Origin: an uncultured Woeseia sp.
GTDB lineage: Bacteria > Pseudomonadota > Gammaproteobacteria > Steroidobacterales > Woeseiaceae
Assembly (NCBI GenBank): GCA_913031125.1
Contig: CAJWFK010000010.1
Coordinates: 1 to 64,000 of the forward strand
Direction: 5' to 3'
DNA: 64,000 nucleotides
Shown piece after piece: positions 32,504-39,421 of this stretch; position 1 is the stretch's first letter, and every line of letters begins with the position of its first letter. A program made the position numbers and the translations under genes. The notes below the pieces were generated by a model that worked only from the letters and a program-made list of their open reading frames with translations, was not told where the DNA came from and searched no databases.

Positions 32504-32854
32504 GTGCCGAAATTATCTGAAGATGTAACCCCGATCTGGGAACGGATTCGGGAGGCCACCGCCGATCTTTCCGAATCAGAGCGGTCAAAATTTTTACAGG
32601 ATATTTGTGGGGTTAGGCAGTCAAGTGTCAGTCGATGGCGCGTCGGCACCAACGATATTGCCCTGGAGCATGTGAAAAGTATTTGTGCCAGAACTGGCTT
32701 TTGTGTGGCCTATATTATGGATGGCACGGGGCCGGCTCGCCAGGAGCAGCCTGACATTGACCAATTGATGAGGAAGTTCGAGGGTTTGTCGGAAGAAGGC
32801 AAGGAACGAGTGCTGGAATTTCTTGAATTTCAAGCGGGCCGCGATGCGGATTAA
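32504..32854 (+). CDS. Phage repressor-like HTH protein
   Basis: 116 residues from GTG 32504. The HTH is in the first 60 residues (FLQDICGVRQSSVSRWRVGTNDIALEHVKSICARTG) with the sequence pattern of Bacteriophage CI repressor-type domains; the C-terminus is a short acidic helix (LMRKFEGLSEEGKERVLEFLEFQAG). It lacks the LexA-like peptidase domain of lambda CI, so induction would not be by RecA-stimulated self-cleavage. It is divergent from cro and reads into the ssb arm. Confidence 0.75.
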   Translation: MPKLSEDVTPIWERIREATADLSESERSKFLQDICGVRQSSVSRWRVGTNDIALEHVKSICARTGFCVAYIMDGTGPARQEQPDIDQLMRKFEGLSEEGKERVLEFLEFQAGRDAD

Positions 32855-33104
32855 ATTTGCAGGTCGCGCAGTTGAGGGCGTAAAAAACGTGGTCGGACCG
32901 ATAAGATTTTATGGTTTTATTTCTCATCTGGATTTGATTTCGCAGTCCCGCTGCGTATTCGTAAAAGGGGTAGAAAACTATCAAAAATGGCAATCTCGTT
33001 CAAAGATATACAACGATAAGGGGTATATTGTTTTACATTGTAGAATGCGACCGCTTGAAACCCTTATAAGTTGGTCGTTCAAAAATAAAAATATAGGTGC
33101 ATAG
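32823..33104 (+). CDS. Doubtful small unknown ORF after the repressor
   Basis: Up to 93 residues from TTG 32823, or 86 from ATG 32844, overlapping the repressor end. Basic and hydrophobic segments (GPIRFYGFISHLDLISQ, YIVLHCRMRPLETLI), no family recognised. Its TAG overlaps the GTG of the next gene (TAGTG), the best argument for it. Composition is more AT-rich than neighbouring genes. It may be non-coding. Confidence 0.3.
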   Translation: MNFKRAAMRIKFAGRAVEGVKNVVGPIRFYGFISHLDLISQSRCVFVKGVENYQKWQSRSKIYNDKGYIVLHCRMRPLETLISWSFKNKNIGA

Positions 33105-33760
33105 TGTATAAAACTCTAAAACAACCTCCGGAAATGAATGAAATCTGGAATATAGCGTACATGCCACATTTGACTCGAATTTTTTTGCAAACGTGCATGG
33201 AACTTTGGATACCAGTCTTCGGAGATCGGTTTTCCATGAAATGCCTAATGGTGGTCGGCTATGTCCACTGGTACGCCGTAAAAGAATTGCAAAATGACCT
33301 GGTAAAAAAAGGCAATCCGAAAGCGTTTGTGACACCTGTGCCCGACTTTTCCGTTTGTGACGCTCTGCGTGACTTAAATTTGAGGTGGGATGGCGTAACA
33401 AGTTACAGCCGGGCTTTCGTTGATGAATGCTTTCACAAATTTGTCGAAGAAGACTACATTGAGTTGGTAGGTTGTAACGATGGTCGAATAAAAAAATATA
33501 AAACGACCAACGCCCTAAAAGGGCTTTGCCATTATTGCTACGAGAAGACAGCCACAGCGGCGAATTTGATCACCGCGCAGCGGCAAAATGAAATCTCAGC
33601 CGCCAAAGCAGTTGAGCTTGGGCTGGCGATTGAGGAAGTTCTGGGTGTGTCGCCAGATTGGTCGCGGAAAAACGGAGCCGTAAACATTCATGGAAATTCT
33701 ATTCAGCCGCAACCGCTGCAAGTTCTTACAATGCCAAAAATGAATGGAAGCGGCGTTTAA
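33104..33760 (+). CDS. Unknown early protein with winged-helix-like part
   Basis: 218 residues from GTG 33104, or 208 from ATG 33134. The middle (SVCDALRDLNLRWDGVTSYSRAFVDECFHKFVEEDYIELVG cut here) has the spacing of a helix-turn-helix plus wing. The rest is mixed and has no match I know. Lower GC than the late operon. Position between repressor and ssb would suit a replication or regulatory gene, but no function is shown. Confidence 0.5.
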   Translation: MYKTLKQPPEMNEIWNIAYMPHLTRIFLQTCMELWIPVFGDRFSMKCLMVVGYVHWYAVKELQNDLVKKGNPKAFVTPVPDFSVCDALRDLNLRWDGVTSYSRAFVDECFHKFVEEDYIELVGCNDGRIKKYKTTNALKGLCHYCYEKTATAANLITAQRQNEISAAKAVELGLAIEEVLGVSPDWSRKNGAVNIHGNSIQPQPLQVLTMPKMNGSGV

Positions 33761-33771
33761 AATAAAAAAAT

Positions 33772-33798
33772 TTGATTAGTATCCGTTCAACGTATACC
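33772..33798 (+). promoter_or_regulatory. Promoter and operator of the ssb-exonuclease arm
   Basis: TTGATT (33772-33777) is followed one base later by the best palindrome of the prophage, GTATCCGTTCAACGTATAC (33779-33797; half-sites GTATCCGTT and GTATACGTT around a central C). Its right half supplies a -10-like TATACC. It matches O1 at the cro promoter in 15 of 19 bases. Confidence 0.7.
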
Positions 33799-33823
33799 CT
33801 CTCCTTCCTAATTGGAGAGGAAT

Positions 33824-34507
33824 ATGGCGTTGATTTTAAGTGAAAATGGTGGCGGATCCCGTGAGCCTTTTGAGCCGGTCCCGGCAGGATCTCACACAGC
33901 ACGAGTCGTAACATTAATTGATCTTGGCCTCCAGGAAAGTACCTGGGAAGGCACTGTCAGGTACCGTGAAGAAATCTGGATGGGATGGGAGGTACCGGGA
34001 TTTCGAGTCTCCTGGACAACGTCCGAGGGTGAAGAAAAAGAAGGGCCAGGGCTCGTGACCCGCCGGTTCACCGCGACCTTGAACGAAAAGTCCAACCTGG
34101 GAAAATTGTTGCGTGAATGGAGAGGCCGACCATTCAGCGAAGAAGAAAAAAAGAAATTTGATATTAGAGTCCTTCTTGATAAGCCCTGCACCCTGGTAAC
34201 GACAATTGAAAAGAGTAAAAAAACGGGCAACCCTTATGCAAAAGTGGTCACTGCGTTAAACCCCAAAAAGGGTGACAAGATACCTGAGCGGGAAACACAA
34301 CTTACCCTGTATGACCCGAGCTCTGCCGAGGCGCCGCAGGTTCTCGAAAGACTGCCGAAATTTATACGGGAGCTGTGTGTAATCGGCCATAAATTAGATA
34401 CACCTGTCAGCGCCGAGCAGCTCGACAAGGTAGAGCCCGAGCCTGTGCAAAAAGCGCCAGCTCCTGAAAAAGATGCTGACGATTTCGATGACGATATCCC
34501 GTTCTGA
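33824..34507 (+). CDS. SSB-like protein with acidic C-terminal tip
   Basis: 227 residues from ATG 33824, preceded by GGAGAGG. The N-terminal 150 residues have an OB-like beta pattern (GSHTARVVTLIDLGLQ, EEIWMGWEVPGFRVSW, CTLVTTIEKSKKTGNPYAKVVTA). The protein ends with an acidic tail DDFDDDIPF, the hallmark used by SSB proteins to contact partners. Such phage proteins bind single-stranded DNA in recombination. It is first in an operon with the exonuclease and ParB-like genes, under the operator at 33779. Confidence 0.72.
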   Translation: MALILSENGGGSREPFEPVPAGSHTARVVTLIDLGLQESTWEGTVRYREEIWMGWEVPGFRVSWTTSEGEEKEGPGLVTRRFTATLNEKSNLGKLLREWRGRPFSEEEKKKFDIRVLLDKPCTLVTTIEKSKKTGNPYAKVVTALNPKKGDKIPERETQLTLYDPSSAEAPQVLERLPKFIRELCVIGHKLDTPVSAEQLDKVEPEPVQKAPAPEKDADDFDDDIPF

Positions 34508-34511
34508 TCTG

Positions 34512-35198
34512 ATGACAAATATTTATATTGACATCGAGACTGCTCCCCTGCCCCTGACCGACCAGGAGCGCCTTGACGGCATCGCAGCGGTTAAGGCACC
34601 TGCCAGGTACAAGAAGATAGAAAGTATCGAGAAATGGCTCGAGGAGAACGCAGAGGCGCAATTTGAGCAGGATTACAGGAAGGGATCCCTAAACGCCCTG
34701 GCCGGACAAATAGTGTCGCTTGCCTGGGCGTTCGATGATGATGACATCGAGGTGTCGTGCCAGGATTCAGACGCCTACGCATCCGGCGATGACAGAAATA
34801 TTCTTTGGGACTTTTTCCAGGATATCTTTGATCATCAGCTAGAGAAGAAAAATACCGGTGACTGGGGCTATACATTCGTGGGTCATAACGTGATTGATTT
34901 TGACCTGCGATTTATAGCGCAGCGATGCATATTGAAAAAGGTCCAACCATCTGTTGCTGTGCCGATGAATGCGCGGCACGGCTCTGGCCGGGTGTTTGAC
35001 ACCATGCGTGAATGGGCCGGTTACCGGGGAACGGTAAAACTCGACACCCTTGCCAAGGCCTTTGGCATTCAATCAAAAAGTATGGACGGGTCTGGGGTTT
35101 TTGATCTGTGCCAAAACGGCATGTGGAAAGAGCTGGCCGCCTACAACCTGGACGATGTCCGAATAACCCGCGAAGTTTACAAAAGGATGAAATACTAA
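34512..35198 (+). CDS. DnaQ/PolB-like 3'-5' exonuclease
   Basis: 228 residues from ATG 34512 (upstream starts lie in the ssb gene). Exo I: YIDIET (Asp7, Glu9); Exo II: GHNVIDFDLRFIAQRC; Exo III: YNLDDVRITREVY. This is the DEDD-type exonuclease arrangement of polymerase proofreading domains, here alone. It would degrade 3' ends in recombination or repair; the SSB-like protein before it is a likely partner. Confidence 0.85.
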   Translation: MTNIYIDIETAPLPLTDQERLDGIAAVKAPARYKKIESIEKWLEENAEAQFEQDYRKGSLNALAGQIVSLAWAFDDDDIEVSCQDSDAYASGDDRNILWDFFQDIFDHQLEKKNTGDWGYTFVGHNVIDFDLRFIAQRCILKKVQPSVAVPMNARHGSGRVFDTMREWAGYRGTVKLDTLAKAFGIQSKSMDGSGVFDLCQNGMWKELAAYNLDDVRITREVYKRMKY

Positions 35199-36199
35199 TG
35201 AGTTTAAATATATCTGTGCAGCAATTTTCCAGCAGCGAAATAAATAGCTTGATGTCAAACACCGCTAAATATTTCCGGCAAAGAAAGTTAAATGCCAATG
35301 ATATCCAGCGATATAAAAATGACATGGTCGGCAATGGTTGGCTGGATACCTCGCAAACTATCGGGCTAGGCACTTCCAACGGAAAAGAGGTCATTGTCGA
35401 TGGGCAGCACCGGCTGGCCGCTGCACTCGAAAGCAAGGTAATGCCAAAATTTATTGTCGTGCGAAATGTGCCGCTTGAGTCATTCAAAGTGTATGACCAA
35501 GGGCGGCAGCGCACCTTGAGTGACGCATTTCACATCAATGGCAATGGCTGGGAGGACGGCGCAAATTATTTGAGCAACACCGTGAAAATGCTTTACAAGC
35601 AACACTGCACGGGATTTCCAAACCAAAGCATTACACATAAACATCACATCGGAACGGGAACCCTATTCGACTGGGCAGTGAAGCATTACCCGGATCTTCC
35701 TGATGTGTACGGTTCACACGCGAAAGCCTTCCTAAAAATTCAAAGAGCCGCGCTTGGCCCAGTGTCGCTGATGTTATACCTCAAGGTTGTTTGGGATCCT
35801 CAAGACAAGGAGCTGTGTAAACAAATTCTCAATTATCTTTTCCTCAAGGCTGACTACAAACTGCTGAGCAGCCGTTTAAATCAAAGAGCAATGCGTGGCA
35901 AAGTCTGTGTGGCCACCAGGAAACAACTTGAGTCGGTCACTCAAAAACTGAATGACCAGCCGCCCCTCGGAACGGTCTGGGATACAGCAATTGAATACAT
36001 CGCGAAATGGCGAGAAAATAATACAAATGCAGAAGGCAAGTTACCGCCAGGCGCTAACAAGAACTTAAGCGACGTTACCCTTTTTGCGTACTTAACCGCA
36101 TGGAACCTGTGCCGATCTGGAAAATCTAATTACAAGAATGTACTTAGAAAAGCACTAAATAAGAATTACAACGCCTGGCGCGGGCCAAAAGTTCTATGA
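35198..36199 (+). CDS. ParB/Srx-like protein
   Basis: 333 residues from ATG 35198, which overlaps the exonuclease stop (TAATG). Residues 68-73 are DGQHRL, preceded by GKEVIV, the signature of ParB/sulfiredoxin-type nucleotide-binding folds found in phage nucleases and ATP/CTP hydrolases. The remaining 240 residues are helical with no known match (ALGPVSLMLYLKVVW, KADYKLLSSRLNQRAMRG). A role in DNA processing is inferred from the domain and neighbours. Confidence 0.7.
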   Translation: MSLNISVQQFSSSEINSLMSNTAKYFRQRKLNANDIQRYKNDMVGNGWLDTSQTIGLGTSNGKEVIVDGQHRLAAALESKVMPKFIVVRNVPLESFKVYDQGRQRTLSDAFHINGNGWEDGANYLSNTVKMLYKQHCTGFPNQSITHKHHIGTGTLFDWAVKHYPDLPDVYGSHAKAFLKIQRAALGPVSLMLYLKVVWDPQDKELCKQILNYLFLKADYKLLSSRLNQRAMRGKVCVATRKQLESVTQKLNDQPPLGTVWDTAIEYIAKWRENNTNAEGKLPPGANKNLSDVTLFAYLTAWNLCRSGKSNYKNVLRKALNKNYNAWRGPKVL

Positions 36200-36291
36200 A
36201 AAACCTGTTGATCACCGCGCTGGCTTTGGTCATCGGATATTTTGTGACACTGTCAATTTTCGTCCACCTCTTTTTTCGGGCCGTGCAATGA
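36196..36291 (+). CDS. 31-residue membrane peptide
   Basis: MKNLLITALALVIGYFVTLS followed by IFVHLFFRAVQ: one membrane span taking up nearly the whole peptide. Its ATG overlaps the ParB-like stop and its TGA overlaps the excisionase ATG (ATGA), so it is embedded in a tightly coupled operon. Unknown role; single-span phage peptides often act on host membranes or superinfection. Confidence 0.5.
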   Translation: MKNLLITALALVIGYFVTLSIFVHLFFRAVQ

Positions 36292-36473
36292 CCGAGTCGC
36301 TTTTAAGAATTGGCACTGTGAAAAAAAGAACCGGACTTTCTCGGTCACAAATTTACCGGATGATGGCAAATAGGGAATTTCCCAAGAACGTCCAGTTAAC
36401 TAAGCAGTGTGTTGGTTGGCGCGAGACTGAGATCGACAACTGGATTCACGCGAAAATTCGGGCGGCTCGATAA
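36288..36473 (+). CDS. AlpA-family excisionase-like regulator
   Basis: 61 residues, AlpA/MerR-like HTH: LLRIGTVKKRTGLSRSQIYRMMANREFPKNVQL, then VGWRETEIDNWI. AlpA-type proteins work as recombination directionality factors with P4-type integrases. The last 74 nt overlap the int gene on the other strand, so the two transcripts are complementary there. Confidence 0.85.
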   Translation: MTESLLRIGTVKKRTGLSRSQIYRMMANREFPKNVQLTKQCVGWRETEIDNWIHAKIRAAR

Positions 36474-37809
36474 CTTTTGCCGGATTGGCAGGTACCACCC
36501 ATCGCTCCCACTCTTGCATGACTTTGTGCCGATGGATTAAAAGATCCCCGCGCATGTAGCGCATTTCAAGGTCATCACCCGTCGAATGCGACTGGCACAT
36601 TTTGATAACGTCGTGGTGTCGCAAACTTAACTTTAGAATCTCGTGCGCCCAGGTGCGAAAAGCAGACCGCATCCCATGCGTTGTAAAATTAAACTCTGCA
36701 AAATCCCTTTTAATAGCTGCTGTCATTGTTTCTTTGCCCATTGGGTTACTCCCTGAACCGCGCCCATGAAAAATAAACTCATCAGGCTTCCCCCTGGGGA
36801 TCTGGTCAAGGATCTTTAGCATTTCTTTTGTCAGGGGTACCGCATGCCCATCATAAGATTTGAATCTCCCGGTCTTGATGTTGTCCACCGGCTTAACCCA
36901 GATCGGCAATTGTGAATCCTCCTCGACCTGAATATCTCTCCATCGCGCCAGCCTCGTTTCGCCGCCCCGAGCGACTGTGAGCAATGTCCATTGGATTGCA
37001 AGCCGCACCCGCGCTTTCGCGCCAGAGTACCAGGCGTGATTTCCAGTGGCTGTCGCATAGGCCGATGGTAACGGCTCTGACAGTCGCGCAAACACCTCGG
37101 CAGCCGCATTGTGGTGCAGCCCCCGGTAGCATTTTGACTTTTTGTAAAAGCTCGCTTTATGGAACTCGAGCGCTAATCCATTTTTCCACCTGGCAGGATT
37201 CCTTTTATCACTCGGAAAATATCCTTTATTACGGGCGCCATCAAAAACCTTCTCAATCTCCGGCCCGAGCAGCTCGCCAGTGCGTGGCGTCTTCTTGTAA
37301 ACTCTGTGGTACAGCCCAAGCAGATCCTGGGTCGTAATGTCGTTAATTTTCCTATCACCAAGAATTGGGAAAACGTGCTTTACGAAACGCCCTTTGGTTT
37401 GCGCTTTAAACAGCTTGGTACCCTCGAGCGGGTCTTTTTTCCAGGCTTTCGAGCGGTGAAACAAATAGATTGCAAAGGCCTTTTTAAAGGTAATATTTTT
37501 TTTCTCTTGTTCGGCTTTTTTTATTGCCGCGAGTTCAGATTCGCGCTGCTCCGTTTCTCTTTGCGCTTTCGGGTCTATCCCCTGCTCCAAGGCACGGCGC
37601 AATTCAAATGCCATGTCTTTTGCTTCTCGCATTGAGACTTCGGGAAATTTACCCAGTTTTATTTTTTTTGTTTTCCCGTTTAACGTATACCGAAAAAACC
37701 AGTATTTGGTTGATTTACTTTTGACCACGAAACTCAGTTTATCCGCTACTGCATGGCTCTTAGCTGCTGATGCTGCTACCAATTGAGAGTGTGTTTTTAG
37801 GGTTGCCAT
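36400..37809 (-). CDS. int: P4-type tyrosine integrase
   Basis: 469 residues from ATG 37809, chosen because AAGGA lies 7 nt before it; a start at 37851 would run through the operator. N-terminus LSFVVKSKSTKYWFFRYTLNGKTKKIKLGKFPEVSMREAK is the DUF4102-type arm-binding domain. Catalytic parts: Arg in LLTVARGGETRLARW, HGMRSAFRTWAHE (His-x-x-Arg) and the Tyr in EMRYMRGDLLIHRHK. It recombines attP with the tRNA-Asn gene. Promoter covered by an operator at 37827-37845. Confidence 0.93.
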   Translation of the reverse strand: MATLKTHSQLVAASAAKSHAVADKLSFVVKSKSTKYWFFRYTLNGKTKKIKLGKFPEVSMREAKDMAFELRRALEQGIDPKAQRETEQRESELAAIKKAEQEKKNITFKKAFAIYLFHRSKAWKKDPLEGTKLFKAQTKGRFVKHVFPILGDRKINDITTQDLLGLYHRVYKKTPRTGELLGPEIEKVFDGARNKGYFPSDKRNPARWKNGLALEFHKASFYKKSKCYRGLHHNAAAEVFARLSEPLPSAYATATGNHAWYSGAKARVRLAIQWTLLTVARGGETRLARWRDIQVEEDSQLPIWVKPVDNIKTGRFKSYDGHAVPLTKEMLKILDQIPRGKPDEFIFHGRGSGSNPMGKETMTAAIKRDFAEFNFTTHGMRSAFRTWAHEILKLSLRHHDVIKMCQSHSTGDDLEMRYMRGDLLIHRHKVMQEWERWVVPANPAKVIEPPEFSRESSCRSQSRANQHTA

Positions 37810-37826
37810 TTTTCTGTCCTTCGGTT

Positions 37827-37851
37827 CTATGCGTAAGACGTATAGTATCAA
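37827..37851 (-). promoter_or_regulatory. int promoter with operator
   Basis: On the minus strand TTGATA (37851-37846) is directly followed by the palindrome CTATACGTCTTACGCATAG (37845-37827), with half-sites CTATACGTC and CTATGCGTA. The int ATG lies 17 bp further. The layout, TTGAT-type hexamer then operator, is the same as at the ssb promoter. Confidence 0.62.
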
Positions 37852-37869
37852 AGGGGGAAATTTAAGTAA

Positions 37870-37896
37870 AAAGTTGGGTACAATTTTGGGTACAAG
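37870..37896 (+). repeat. Sub-terminal 27-bp repeat, copy R (candidate integrase arm site)
   Basis: Identical and in the same orientation as 586-612. In the circular phage the two copies would flank the attP core, 69 bp on one side and 156 bp on the other. Each holds two copies of TTGGGTACA. Confidence 0.6.
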
Positions 37897-38052
37897 TCAA
37901 ACCGTCTAGCCCACTTGTCTCCACCCGTCCACACTCGTTCGCTAACAAGCAAAAAAATATATTAAGTCGTTGTTTTGATTAATAGATTCGTGATAAATTG
38001 TTGTTTTATAAGGAAATTAAAATTTCCTAAAATAGGTTTAAAATAGACTGCG

Positions 38053-38096
38053 AATCATCGGGTCGTTGGTTCGAGTCCGACCCGGGGAGCCATCTA
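38053..38096 (+). repeat. attR core (partial tRNA-Asn copy)
   Basis: 44 bp identical to 473-516. The preceding GACTG-CG shows where chromosome-derived tRNA sequence was left after strand exchange. The copy lacks the tRNA 5' half and is non-functional. Confidence 0.92.
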
Positions 38097-38138
38097 TTCT
38101 GCTAGCCCTCATCATCACAGTAACCGAGATACTCACCC

Positions 38139-39374
38139 ATGACCAAGACTACTTTCATTGCCTTTGTTTTCTTAGCTAGCATTCCAATCAGTACAGCATT
38201 AAGTGACGATAAAAATGCACGACCAGAAAACATCAACCTTTCCAACTTTCAATCTGGTCCCGAAAATCGCTGGAGTTTCAGTCATCTTCGCGAAGTACTG
38301 CCAACAGTAAATATTGAACACAACGGCGAACGGGTGTTGCCGCTATATAAGAGCCAGGACTTTGTCAGCGACTTCTCTCTCACATTCGAAGGTTCCCAGC
38401 AGAAAATAGATCACATCGCAGAGCATCTTTACTTAGATGGCCTCCTGGTGCTAAAAAATGGGGAAATAATCTTCGAAAAATACTATGGACATCTAACTAA
38501 ATCACGCCCACATCTTATGAATTCAGTCTCCAAATCAGTAGTTGGGCTGGTAGCTGGAAAGCTAGCTGACGAGGGAGTGATCGACTTATCAAAGCCTGTA
38601 TCTGAATATGTGCCCGCCTTGTCCGAAAGTGGTTGGGGTCCGGACTCCTTACAAACCGTATTGGATATGCGGGATGGGTCCGCTTACACCGAAGATTATG
38701 AGGACCTTGGTACTACATTTCGTATACAAGATTGCGCAATCGGCTGGACCGATGCAGATTACTGCTCAGAAGATATCCCTCGCGGTCTTTATGCATTTCT
38801 ACCCACGATTGGACGAGATGAATCTAAGTTGGGGAAATTTAGCTACCGGTCCGGGTCAACCGACGTTATCGGCTGGGTCTTGGAGGCTGCTGCAGGCGAA
38901 CCTTTGGCAGAATTAATTTCGAAACACATCTGGAAACCGATGGGAGCAGAGTTCGATGCCAACATCACTGTTGATGAAAGTGGATTTGTACTCGCCGACC
39001 ACGGCATGAGCTCAACATTACGGGACCTTGCACGTGTTGGTCTCCTAGTCCTGAATAAGGGAAGAGCTTTCGGTCAACAAATAGTACCTTCAGCCTTTAT
39101 TAGAGACCTCCATGGACCAGCTCATTATCCAACTTGGCCATATGAAGCAGAAGGTCTCGACCCCTATTACCGTTCATTTTGGTGGGGCAAAGGTAACCAG
39201 GAACGTGACCTACTCGGATATGGAATTCATGGACAAACAGTCCGAATAGCCCCAGAAGCAGGTATCGTAATCTCGATGTATTCAACCTGGCCACGAGCTA
39301 ACGGTGATGGGACCACCGAGCTCTGGGGGATGCTTGACGAGCTCACAGATGCTTTAGTAGCAAGGTTTCGATAG
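38139..39374 (+). CDS. Serine hydrolase, class C beta-lactamase family
   Basis: 411 residues with a signal peptide (FIAFVFLASIPISTALS). The SxxK motif is in MNSVSKSVVG; FSYRSGSTDVIGWVLEAAAG is in the place of the Y-x-N motif; a HGQTVRIAP segment near the end stands for the K/H-T-G motif. Families of this type include esterases, peptidases and carboxypeptidases; it need not act on antibiotics. It is the first chromosomal gene after the prophage. Transcription ends at the shared terminator after it. Confidence 0.85.
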   Translation: MTKTTFIAFVFLASIPISTALSDDKNARPENINLSNFQSGPENRWSFSHLREVLPTVNIEHNGERVLPLYKSQDFVSDFSLTFEGSQQKIDHIAEHLYLDGLLVLKNGEIIFEKYYGHLTKSRPHLMNSVSKSVVGLVAGKLADEGVIDLSKPVSEYVPALSESGWGPDSLQTVLDMRDGSAYTEDYEDLGTTFRIQDCAIGWTDADYCSEDIPRGLYAFLPTIGRDESKLGKFSYRSGSTDVIGWVLEAAAGEPLAELISKHIWKPMGAEFDANITVDESGFVLADHGMSSTLRDLARVGLLVLNKGRAFGQQIVPSAFIRDLHGPAHYPTWPYEAEGLDPYYRSFWWGKGNQERDLLGYGIHGQTVRIAPEAGIVISMYSTWPRANGDGTTELWGMLDELTDALVARFR

Positions 39375-39379
39375 GAAAA

Positions 39380-39410
39380 ATACCCCTTCTTTTACCGGGG
39401 TATATTTTTT
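39380..39410. terminator. Bidirectional terminator between convergent genes
   Basis: ATACCCC (39380-39386) and GGGGTAT (39397-39403) form a stem with a 10-nt loop, followed by T (39405-39410) and preceded by five A, so it can stop both the serine hydrolase (+) and the RidA (-) transcripts. Confidence 0.8.
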
Positions 39411-39421
39411 AATTCTCAGAC

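Larger units (their letters stand above)
37810..38052. other. Intergenic region between int and attR
   Basis: This is mostly AT-rich sequence without a gene. It holds the int promoter and operator (37827-37851), a 27-bp repeat (37870-37896), and an 8-bp inverted repeat AGGAAATT/AATTTCCT with a 2-bp spacer (38011-38028), about 25 bp from the attR core. The last may be a binding or bend site for recombination proteins. Confidence 0.5.
473..38096. mobile_element. P22-like prophage integrated in tRNA-Asn
   Basis: The ends are defined by a 44-bp perfect direct repeat of the tRNA-Asn 3' end (473-516 and 38053-38096), which extends to 49 of 51 matches from 466/38046. Inside are integrase, AlpA-type excisionase, a repressor/Cro pair, recombination genes, a Q-like antiterminator, TerS/TerL, P22-type portal and coat, gp4/gp10-like connector proteins, ejection proteins, fibre and lysis genes. 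The element is clearly richer in GC and CCWGG sites than its flanks. All structural modules look open except for the frameshifted methyltransferase. No needle (gp26) or replication initiator was recognised. Confidence 0.93.

Noticed and set aside
37960-38000. Possible IHF site in the AT-rich region before attR
   Set aside because: TTGATT-type pieces occur but do not fit the full consensus (WATCAANNNNTTR), and in AT-rich DNA partial matches are expected by chance.
473-38096. CRISPR array, diversity-generating retroelement or transposon in the prophage
   Set aside because: No regularly spaced repeats, reverse transcriptase, template/variable repeat pair or transposase was seen.
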